From contig NW_017803713.1 of assembly GCF_001625305.1 (NCBI RefSeq), positions 1,773,794-1,837,793 on the forward strand: a stretch of 64,000 nucleotides of DNA, read 5' to 3'. Below the pieces are notes generated by a model, which saw only the letters and a program-made list of their open reading frames with translations, was not told where the DNA came from and made no database searches. Of this stretch, positions 51,811 through 63,800 are shown piece after piece; position 1 is the stretch's first letter, and every line of letters starts with the position of its first letter. This DNA comes from Branchiostoma belcheri. Lineage: Eukaryota; Chordata; Leptocardii; Amphioxiformes; Branchiostomatidae. Both the position numbers and the translations under genes were made by a program.

Positions 51811-54800
51811 ATGGCGTCTGACGACCAGAAAGTGAAACCCTCGCGATACATCGATGGGGAATTTTGGGAACTGAAGGACCGACTCAGGAAGGAAATCGAG
51901 GACAATGATTTATTTGTACAAAGGTACGATATCTTCTCTTAGAGTGCAAACGGGTCTCCAAGTCGCAACACTTTTGCGACCTCTCAATATATTAAATGTG
52001 AAGACCGTTAGCTCAAAGACATGTGAGTATAATGTGTTTTGTAACATTAACGTACATGTTACAGGTTTGACTCCCAGTGGATGAGTTACGTGAACTCACA
52101 CTCAAGAGAGCCAAGTTCCTCCTGTCTCTGCCACAAAGTAGGCAGCAGTTTGCCGACCAGGTATGTATGCGTAGGTTGGTTGTAATAATTTTCATCACTA
52201 TAACTTGTTATTATTACCTCTGAGTCAGTACCATTATAGAGCATAAAAGGTAGAAAGGCCTGGGAAATGGGATTTTCAATTAATATTATGAAATAAGCAG
52301 TTCAGATTTCAATAGGATATAAAACTATGTCCATTCATTATGATTATTTCTCTGTATTACAATGTAATGTACATTTAATGGGTAATATCTATTTATCTTC
52401 TATCCAGTTGGCCAATAAGAAAGGCTTCATCAGTAGCAGCCTGGCTATAGGAGAAGTCTTCTCCTGCGTGGACATGTCTGTTGGAGTCAAGGTTGTAATC
52501 AGCTGTCTTCAGTACTACACGTATGTCCCATTTCTATATGGATGTAACTGTTATAATTAAACCTTTTAGTGCTGTTGCCAGTGTTGGCCATGGCTGAAGG
52601 GTTGAAGTGATTGACAAAACAGAGTTAACGTTACCTGCCAGGAAGTTGAGATATAATAGGTATGTTAAGTGATTTACTACATTTAGACTTGATACAGCTG
52701 TTGAATAACTAAGCTTAGATTTATAAAGTAGGCAAACAATCATTTCACAGATGTGTCAACTTTATAAAGCCATGCTCCCAAAGTATTCATTACTTTGTTC
52801 AAAGTCCTTCAGATGCATCTGACAGAGGCTGCCAGTCATACTGTCTGGTTCATGTTCACAGATGGGCGTGATGGCCTGGCTGTTTGGAGGAGCCGTGATG
52901 AACCTGGGCTCAGAACAACATGTGGTCAAGTGGTTCCAGCCACTCAAGGTTAGATATTTAATCATTACTTTGTGATCTTCCAATTTAATCTGAAAAGAAG
53001 GAAAATTTCTGACTTTTCTTCCATCCTGCAGGATTTAGAATTCACGGGGATGTTTGCCATGTCAGAGAAGGGCCACGGGAGCAACGTCAGAAACATCCTG
53101 ACAGAAGCTCACTATGACAGGAATACTCAGGTGAGATGTTAGGGCAATACAAAACAATAAGCAATAGGCAATGGACAACTTAGGCTCCCATACAATTTTT
53201 CAGTGTGCAAGAATGGAGTAAGGCCAGATGCACTCACACATGTTAAACCACAATTGCAGGTAGGAATGGGGTCCCGATATTGGTCGATTTCGCGCGCTGA
53301 TGCGCGCGCGCGCAAGTGGCCACGCCGTAGCGGCGCTGCGCGCGGGCGCGCATAACGCCCCCCACTAGCGACGCTGCGCGCAGTTTGTTGGTACGACTAT
53401 GGATTTTGTTGGTACGCGAAACCTGCCAGATCGGCCCTTGTCTGCGCGCGCGCGTATAGCGCCACGCAGTAGCGGCGGTGCGCGCACTTTGCCTGGTAAG
53501 CCTGGGGAATGTGTTGGCGCGCGCGTAGAGCCGAACCAGGCCTTGGTTGTGCGTGCGCAATTTCTGCCATTTACGATCGGCGTTGCGCGCATGCATCTCG
53601 TGCTTAGTCAATAGTATTATACTATTATAGTCAACAACAATAATAGCTCGGGATTAAGATATTACACACTTGCAAGTAAGCTGAAGGAGGAAAATGGTCA
53701 AACAACTGGTGTATCATGCAGCTCTAGCGTATTTCGTGCTTCCTGGTGTGTGATATTCAAATGTTTGACAACAACGTAGCGTTTTTGCTGCAATTATCAA
53801 TACTTGGCTTTAAGCAAGGAGCTCCAAATATTGCAGTTTTCATTTATCCCTTTGCACAAATAAAAACATTAATCAACAAATGCAAAACAAAGAAATAAAC
53901 AGAGTGCAGGAGGAGGAAAGAAGCCTGTAAGACTTGTACAATGTCCTTGAAACTTACGAAACATTAATCCTGGAAGTAACAAATAATAAATAAAGAACAC
54001 CTATCTAGCAAGGTCATAAAAAGGCAGAAAGCTTAAGCATAGCATACTACTAGAAGAGAAAACAGATGAGAATTATCAAACTATTATAAGCGTAATCAGT
54101 TACCTTGCAGCGTGTCTTCGGGGAGCGATGAAGTGAAACATTTCTATCGGAGCTGCACCCACGCGTGACCAAACTTCTAAACCCACGCTGGATAATAACC
54201 TTTGGTGACGTCACTAATTAACATACTGACAATAGATGTCAAAGGTCATGCTTTGTTACTAACCAAACAAACACGCGCACTAATACAGATGCGTGTACGT
54301 ACAACAGCCTCGCTTCCGCGAGAGAAAGTAGTCTAACACGCCTTATTTGAAAGGTTGTCGCTGGACTCTAATACCATGTGTCTTCCTAATCTAAAGTTAT
54401 TCATAATACTAGTATCTAAGCTTCATTTACTACTCCTATAAAATTTCTAACCAATGACCTTTCGTTAGTCTTTCAATAACCTCATCCGAAGGGTATATCA
54501 CCCCGTTAGCGGCGGTATAACCCCTACCAATACGGTCTGATAAATCCCACCCGAATATAAGTGCGAATTGCCTTTTTATTTTTAACGTGTTGTTGGTTTT
54601 GATCCGACAGGAAATGTGTGTGAAAGAGCAGAGATTCTATTTACTGTCAGTATAATTATTACCGATTTCGGGGGCGAAATGCAGATACCACCCCCCAAAC
54701 ACGCGATGTCATGTCATAATTTATATTATTTATATATTGCCGGTTTTTAATAATCATCTATACTGGGCAGGTCCTAGCTGTGTCACCTTCAAAAGTTCTG

Positions 54801-57800
54801 TTCGGAATTATGTCTCTCGATCATGAATTCCGAATTTCAAGTCAATACGTCTTAATGTTCGCTAGTTGGGAAAAACAAGAAATTTTGTTGCCCCCTAACA
54901 GTGGTCAAAATGCCGAAAACGGGCAAAGATGCCTGTTGCCATGCCGGAACGTGGATGGCCGATCCGATATGAAGACAAGACTTTAATATATTGTTTTGTC
55001 GTTTACTTTGATGTGGTGATGTATTTCATTTTCAAGGCAGAGGAAGCTGTGGTACAAGAAGCTTACAACTTACTTGTCGACAAACTGGGTGTCATGAATT
55101 CCAGAATTGATTTCTCCTTCGTTAATGTCCAACGCATATAGCGTATGAAATGGTAATCCGATCATCGTAAAATTCGACTCAATGCCTGAGAGGGAAGTTG
55201 TCCTGCGCCGTACCTACCGTCTAGAGCTAAAGTCAGGCGTCGGAATCAGTGAGCACTTACCTGTCGATCCAGCTAGGAGAAGAAGCCGTGACAGCTCCGC
55301 GAAGCCTACAAACATGTCAAGGCCAAGGGCGCAAAACCCAGGTTTCGTCTCCAAGGAGAAACCAGGACTCTCTGCGTAGCTGGCAAGTACGAACTTTACA
55401 ACACTTGATGAAATACTTCAAGTCTTGTCATCAGGGAATGTATTATTTAAGCCCGGTACGTCAGGATACCTTATTCAGTATTTGACTGTACCCGCTTAGT
55501 TAACACCGAGACCAATCGTAAGATGATAACAGATAACCTTTATTATTGTACATTCATGCCCTATCGCGTATCGGGCTAAGTACAGGTGAACAGATGAAAG
55601 GTACATACATGTCTGTAGTACAAACAGCTCTAAAACTACTCTAATACAGAGGTTCGGCCTCTTCTCGTTTCTGTGTGATGTTAAATAAAGTATATAATTT
55701 GAAATGGGTTTGTTTAATACAGGATGATAAAAGCCCATATTAAGAAAGATGATTTTTTCGATATTAGTCAGGGATGGGAGAGATGGTAACGTTCTTGTAA
55801 TACATGTATATGACATTGACAATATATCTTAAAAAGATAATTTCTATCATTACTATATAAAGTACAATCTAGCTACTGCAAAGTGGACTTCATCTTCTGT
55901 CTTCAAACGTTTTTGATTAGCTTTATAGTTTGTCAGCTTTTCTTTTTGTATCTTGGCATAACGAAAAATATATCAAAACAGTCTCTGCTTGGTCAGTACA
56001 GAAGAGTAGCATAGCAACTTTCGCACATCGAACGTAGCCAATCTCATCAACCCTACATTACCATAGGATTAGCTATGGCATAGGCCAATAAAACAACACC
56101 AAATCATCTTACCTTAAGTTTTCAAGCCTCTGCGCATACACCTCTAAAGAGGCCGGGTCATCTTCCGCCACACGGTAAGTCACAGCGGAGTAGCGTCTTT
56201 GCGATCTCCAACCAGCGACAAAACACCAAAATCTGACAGAGTTTAAAGATGGTGACTTCTCTTCATCATGACGCACAGGTACAGGTTAGTAAGGCGAATG
56301 CCAATTTTTTTCAACACGACATGAAGTTCATCCAAAGCCCTTGTTAAGCTTTTCGTAAAGAAATCTAAGAACAATCTTGATATTTTTTTCTAAAATGTTT
56401 GATATCAATCTCACGGAGCAAGAAACAATATTAAGATTTATCTTAATGTTACTTGAAAGTTCTTGTAGTATGTGCAAAAGGTAGAACTTTATCTTATGAT
56501 CAAAAACATCTCTAAAGGTACAAATTGACAAAAAAAATCGACTAAAATCATTGCATTTAAGTTGCATGACTAACTTGCACAAAGATTTGTCTTCTTGTCG
56601 TGACTCCCCGTACGACGCACCGTAACCACACATTCACTCATTTTATTTAACCGGGGCAAGTACACCAAGTCGGCATTACTCCTGCCAAGTAGCAGCCTTA
56701 GCAATGTTGGCGTTGAGGTTGCAGTTTTTCGTCCTAGTAAATTAACCTCACATCTTGACATAATTACTTCGCTTTGCACGTGCAGCGTGCTTAATTCACA
56801 TACGGGGATTACTGCATTGCGGGCTTCTGTCCGTCCCCTGATCATGAAATTCTACTTATGGTGGTTTTATTTGGTTTGATGTTGTAGCAGTCTGAAAAAA
56901 GACGGAATCAAAAGCTTTACTAAAATCTACAAAGCATGCATACAGACGCTCTGCATCTGTAACAGACCAAGATCATGGCCCTTTTTCGAAGATTCACTTA
57001 ATCTGTTTCTTGTGACAGTTTATTCATGCCTGATGTTATGTTGTGTTATTCTATTTCATGCTATGTTGTTATTGATTTGGTTGAAAAGATATACAACCTA
57101 CGACGAAATGTAGATGTGTACAATTATTTCTAAAAGAAACCAAAATATTCGAGTAACCAATTTTTTATCCTGTTTGACGTGGAATACATAGTTACAATTT
57201 ACCTGCGTTCAACGCTTCATTATCNAAAAATTGACTAAAATCATTGCATTTAAGTTGCATGACTAACTTGCACAAAGATTTGTCTTCTTGTCGTGACTCC
57301 CCGTACGACGCACCGTAACCACACATTCACTCATTTTATTTAACCAGGGCAAGTACACCAAGTCGGCATTACTCCTGCCAAGTAGCAGCCTTAGCAATGT
57401 TGGCGTTGAGGTTGCAGTTTTTCGTCCTAGTAAATTAACCTCACATCTTGACATAATTACTTCGCTTTGCACGTGCAGCGTGCTTAATTCACATACGGGG
57501 ATTACTGCATTGCGGGCTTCTGTCCGTCCCCTGATCATGAAATTCTACTTATGGTGGTTTTATTTGGTTTGATGTTGTAGCAGTCTGAAAAAAGACGGAA
57601 TCAAAAGCTTTACTAAAATCTACAAAGCATGCATACAGACGCTCTGCATCTGTAACAGACCAAGATCATGGCCCTTTTTCGAAGATTCACTTAATCTGTT
57701 TCTTGTGACAGTTTATTCATGCCTGATGTTATGTTGTGTTATTCTATTTCATGCTATGTTGTTATTGATTTGGTTGAAAAGATATACAACCTACGACGAA

Positions 57801-60800
57801 ATGTAGATGTGTACAATTATTTCTAAAAGAAACCAAAATATTCGAGTAACCAATTTTTTATCCTGTTTGACGTGGAATACATAGTTACAATTTACCTGCG
57901 TACAACGCTTCATTATCATTTTCTTATATTTCATACATAACTGCTATCATATACAATGTACTTTGTTACCCTTATGCTTTGAATGCCTGTGTTTGTTTTG
58001 ACATACATCTGTAATGTTCTTTGTTTTGATGACGACACGAACATAAGCTATGAGCTTGAGTATGTCGTTATTTTATTTTTATCATCAGTTGTATTTTTTA
58101 TAACACTTACCGCGAAGTCGCTTGTCAAGCCGATACGGTCGGGCAATGGATGACGGGATAGCGTCGCCAGTTGACAGTCGCCATCTTGTCAGCTTGTTGT
58201 TTTGGTAGAGAGGCGAGGGAAGTTGCAAATCCCTTTGTACAAGCAAGGACGTCTTGTTGAACGTCCTTGGTACAAGCTAGTAATAGTACGCCACCTTATT
58301 CTGAAGATGTAATAAAATGTGTCTTTAGCTATATTCACAAGTCTAAGGCATGAAGGGAGCCGATAAAGGAATACTTTGGTCCGATATTTTGTACGAAATT
58401 ATAGGGGGCGAGGCGGCAGTTGCTTCGAATTCGAATAGTTGACCGACTCACACATATTCTCATACTAGTATTTGTGCAGCGCTCCTACTTATGCATGACT
58501 TCGTAAATTTACAAGGACCAGCCATCACACTCTCGCGGACATTCATGCTACATACGTAATACTCTACTCTACATATACTCTTTAAGATAAATCTGTCGCC
58601 GACTCTACATGCCGTATTTTCGGTGATTCGGTGAAGTTTCTCAACGAATAGTTCTCCCAGTCCTTTAGGGGAAGGCAAACAATTAACTTACTGACTTTTA
58701 TAAGACAGTCTTGCCAAATTGCCAGCTTCCTTTCAATCAAACTTTCTGGGTACGGGTATATCCATAGAGGTAGAATTGTATTCTCTAAAAAATACCCGGC
58801 GCAAACCTTGTCATGGATAAAATTCACATTGCAGGCTCCGGTCGCGGCACATTTCTCTGTTTTGACTCCTAATAGCTAAAGGACCGAATGCTAAATATGT
58901 GTACAAATAATTTTTCTCTCACTTTGATTTTTAACCTCCTTGATTTCTATCAAGCAACCACAATGGATGACGGGATAGCGTCACAACCTCACTGTCGCCA
59001 TTTTGTTATTTTCAACGGTAAAGGGAAGTTTAATATAGCGACGGAGTCGTAAATCCCAATGTAGAAGTTAATATTAGAAGGCCACCTTATTCTGTGCAAG
59101 CAATAAAATGTATCTAGAGTATACTTTAAGTAGCTTTTTTGCGTATTTTTGCCCAGGTAGGCTAAGTAATAGCCCTTCTAACTCCATGGTTAAAAAAGGC
59201 ATAAAGGGATCCATGGTTTTACTCAAAATGGTCGGACCCGGAGGAATATTGTGATCTGGCAAAAATGTAGTGTGCTACATGGAGAGACGTTGTTTGACCG
59301 TTTCCAAAATCATATCCAGTTCCTTGAGTAACTGTTTTTTTTGTGTGTGTATAAGCAAACTTTGCGGAGTCTCAAGTCATATTCCCTTCCGACATGTATG
59401 TAACGAATTCGAAGCAAACATCTTTTCAAATCCAACCGGAAAAACTCAAAATGTCGTGGCGTCGTTGTCATCATCAGTTATATTACGTCCTTGGCTGTTT
59501 GAAACGCACACCCCAACGTTTTCGGCTTGATTGTACAATGTACAAATTCTGAGATTTATTTCGACTGCGACACGGCGCTATCGCCGCATCAACACGCCAA
59601 ATGTGCCACGAAAAAAACAACAACACCGCTTTGAATGACGGGATACTGCTACCCACGCTACGTCCGCCATCTTTGTTTCCTCCTCTGAACGCTATTGTGC
59701 TCCGTCATGCAAATTTCCATGTAATCTTCGGACACCGAAAGCTAAAAAGTCCTTAACATTGAAATGAACAGTTTATTGTTGCATTAGTAACGATTATTTT
59801 CGTGTGCTAGTCGGAGTTTCTGAAAATTATGTATGAAGGTAACAACGAAGAGATTCTTTGTGATATCGACGAGTTTCATGACGATCGTGTGCATAACGAG
59901 CGTCTGACGTCTAGTCTGTACGCTACTTTATTGAAGTTTTCCGTTGATCAAACTTTATTTTTGCTACTTTTTGTGATGTAAACGTATGTACAGGCTGATG
60001 AAATTGATTGTGCATGTATTCGTGGCTTGTTTTGTACGTAGCAAACACAGCAGTGTTGGAGTAGAGTAGAGTTGGAGCGGAGAGCACATGATAGCTAACA
60101 TATCGCAGCTTTCTTCCAGTTATATTACTGTGAAAAGAAAAACAAAATACGTAAATGAAAAAATATTACAAGTAAACTTACTGATCTAAATAAAGTTCAC
60201 TGTTTAAACATGACCCGTGTTTGTATTCTTTGTGTCGTTATTTGTGTTCGATGCCCTGTCCACCCCCATCGTTTCAAGTCCGAGAGTTTGAGCCGGAAAG
60301 GCCGGGTAATTGAAAAAATGCGCTGGCAAATTGGCTTTTCAAAAAAAGCGACATCTACTGTATAGTGTGGATACGTAAGATAAACATCATACAAAATTAA
60401 AGATATCAGGATAAACAAAATCAAAGGCACCAGAACACGTACGAATGCGCCAGACAATTCCTGCGCGCAACGCCGATCGTAAATGGCAGAAATTGCGCAC
60501 GCACAACCAAGGCCTGGTTCGGCTCTACGCGCGCGCCAACACATTCCCCAGGCTTACCAGGCAAAGTGCGCGCACCGCCGCTACTGCGTGGCGCTATACG
60601 CGCGCGCGCAGACAAGGGCCGATCTGGCAGGTTTCGCGTACCAACAAAATCCATAGTCGTACCAACAAACTGCGCGCAGCGTCGCTAGTGGGGGGCGTTA
60701 TGCGCGCCCGCGCGCAGCGCCGCTACGGCGTGGCCACTTACGCGCGCGCGCATCAGCGCGCGAAATCGACCAATATCGGGTCCCAATTCTTAGCTCACAA

Positions 60801-63800
60801 TTGTATTGAATTAATTGTCAGTTAAAACTTTTATCTGGCTCGTCTCTAGGTTTGGAAGCAAAGATATATTACTATATTACACAAATGTACTACAATATGT
60901 TTGTTTGAAATACTTCTTTTTAAGCATGTCCTCCATTTTTATTCAATTGCATTGAAGAAGACAAGTTTCAAAAAGATGGAAGGTACGATTTAAAATCACA
61001 CATTGTATGCCAGCCATATGTGTTCTGTTTTATTACTTCCAGGAGTTTATCATTACAACCCCATGTGAGGATGCCCAGAAGTTCTACATTGGAAATGCCC
61101 TCCAAGGGAACTATGCTGCTGTGTTTGCTCAGTTGATCATTGGTCAGGAGTCCAAGGGTCAGTCTCCATCTTGTCACTGCAGCATCACATGGCAAATAGG
61201 ACTTTGTGCTGTATGCTGCAGGATAATACTACACTTGTTTATATAGTTACATGCAGGGTGAATAACCCAGTGCTTACAATGTGTCTTGTACATGGATTTA
61301 CAAAGAGTAAAAGAGGTATGGAAAGATGTAAAATACATGCAGGCAATAAAGTGTGTTTTGGAAGTATGAAGTGTACATTCTGATATCATCCTTTTTGATG
61401 GGTATCTTCAGGTCCCCACTGTTTCATAGTGCCCATCAGAGATGCAGAAGGAAACCTGTACCCAGGAGTCAGTGTTACAGACATGGGTCTGAAGGAAGGT
61501 GTGTAGGAAGCCTTAGAAACTTCAGAAGAAACATATTAACATATTTAATCTTAACAAGGTTTGTTAATGTTGCCTATCATTCAATCAAAAAAAGTCTAAC
61601 ACAGTATCTTTTGTCTTCAGCTGAATCATACTTATGTTTACTGTTTATCTTTGTAAAAAAAATATACACCACTGTATATGTGTTTCTACAGGACTGAATG
61701 GAGTAGATAATGGCATCCTACACTTCACTGGAGCAAGAACACCAAGAGAGAATCTACTCAACAGGTGGGTGTAAACCTATAACATCTGTGCTGTGTAGGA
61801 TGAGGAATGAGCGTGCATGCGACATTATAACTCAGAGGTAACATTTCTGATATCAGCATACGAATGATAAAAAACATAGAACACTTACTGTTGTTCATAC
61901 TTATTGATGTCCATGATTTGCTCAGGTTTGCAGATGTAAGTGCAGAAGGAGAGTACACCACTTCCATCCCTAGTCACAACGCCAGGTTTAATGCCATGTT
62001 AGCAGCACTGGTGGCAACACGGCTGGCACTCTCCAACCAAGCAACAGCCAGTATGAAGGTACACACAATTCTGTAGTGTGCTGCCAATGCTGAGTTTGCT
62101 TGCACAGAATTTCTTGAATGCTGATTTTCTTTCATCTCAAATGTGCTAACTGTGTCAAAATTGTCAACTTATAAATACTTAACGTAAATACGCGTACATG
62201 TTTGTATCACCTAGAATCTTAATGCTTTTTTATTGATATTGATATCTATTTTTTGTTCCATTTTATCTCCTTCCCTTATAGGTTGCTTTGGAAATAGCCA
62301 TCAGATATGCTTTCAAGTAAGTGTAGGATATTTATCTATTGTGTCATCATGTTGTGTGAGTTCACATCAATTAATCAATTCCTTAATATGCAGTGGTTTT
62401 CCTATTGCCATCTGTAACAGTGCTAACCGCCAAGCGGACAATTTGGTTGTGACCTGCTCGCCCCTTTCGGTTTTTACACCATCATTCCTTAAAAATCAAA
62501 GGGATTTGTTTTTGTCAATAAAGCAATTGTTACAAGAACATTTTGCATGTTGACAGAATGTTCCCATATAATAATATCTACACGTACATTGTAGACGTGT
62601 CCAGTTTGGTCCAGGAGATGGCCCAGAAGTTCCCATCATGCATTACCAGACACACCAGCTGCGACTCATGCCTAACCTGGCCACCTGTCTGGCTGTCACC
62701 TTCGCCAACAGGTCAGAATTCTTATCATCTTTTGTTCATCTGTTGTGGTTTGGAAAGGCTACAAAGCAAGTACATGTGTATTGCTATTCTGGTATATTAG
62801 AAGGCTGCTCAATGTAACATCTTTTTTCTCAAGTCAACTATTTTTATTTTTTGCTTGAAGACTCCTTTTCAGGAATTCATTTCATCACTTTGATTGATGC
62901 ATCCTTTCTGCCCTTCAGATATGCATCTGACATGCTTGATGATGATTTCTTCCACAAGCGAGACTTGGTGGACAACAGGTCCATCCAGGCCCTGGCCTCT
63001 GGTCTCAAGGCTTACGCTACATGGGAGAATCTGCAGTGTTTACAAACCTGCCGGGAATGCTGCGGAGGAATGGTGAGGAGGGCAGGGTTTTTGTTCACCT
63101 GTGCTGGTAAAACTGGTATATCCTGGTGCTTGTAAAACATAATATTGAAATCTTCAATTATTCTAGTATTACCTAATAGTCACTTCTATTATGCTAATCC
63201 CATTTCACACCTGTTTGATGTCTTGAAGGGCTACATGAGTGAGAATCGGCTGGCAGGTTTAAAGCAAGACTGTGACGTCTTTGTGACATTTGAAGGTGAC
63301 AACACTGTTCTATACCAGGTAATAACACAACTTCCACCTTTCAAATCTTTATCACAGTGAAGAAAAGATAATACTACATGTAGATGGAACAAGTTGCATG
63401 GGTTACACACTGAAGTTCCTGCCTGGACATTTGCTTCCATCACTACCATATGAAGTTGAAGCCAACACATTTACATTGTACTTTATGTTCTATCTGCCTG
63501 TAGCAAGTGGTGAAAGAACTGCTGGCAGTGTTTGGACAGAAGCTGGGAGATAACCGTGTTCTACAGACTTTGTCACTTCTGCAACAGGAGACAGCTGAGT
63601 ACATCAGAACAAGGTCAGCTCTACACCTGATAGATGGATTTATAATCCTACCAGCTGGATGGAAGTTAAAGACAATAACAAAGTCAACTGTTATTTAATT
63701 TAAAGAGATATAGAGAGCACTGTGTTATTGCTTTTTAATGCATAGTTTCTTTACCTGTCTACTGAAAGCAGTTAATGTTACTTATTTATCTTATCAGTCG

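Larger units (their letters stand above)
53250..60804. mobile_element. 7.55-kb element with ~343-bp terminal inverted repeats, nested in an acyl-CoA oxidase intron
   Basis: The left arm 53250-53591 and right arm 60462-60804 are near-identical in inverted orientation. Their inner edges are sharp (GTTGCGCGCA). Their outer ends diverge from GGGWCCCGATATTGG outward but still align to ACAATTG. The arms are extremely CpG-rich while the interior is AT-rich. The element occupies most of the intron 53131-61042. The interior has a LINE fragment, a 693-bp duplication flanking an N, three related ATGGCG-bearing segments and several coding-like islands, but no intact transposase. TTAA lies 3 nt outside the left and 6 nt outside the right end, not a clean target-site duplication. 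Alternatively, two copies of a short GC-rich repeat could have inserted in opposite orientation. Confidence 0.7.

Noticed and set aside
53243..53611. 122-codon Arg-rich ORF and its mirror at 60445-60825
   Set aside because: It is a frame through the CpG-rich inverted repeats, with stop-poor composition. Repeated-subunit DNA, not protein conservation, explains it.
53250..60804. ProtoRAG-type RAG transposon
   Set aside because: No RAG1- or RAG2-like frame is visible and the termini lack a CAC-type heptamer, although lancelets are known to carry ProtoRAG.
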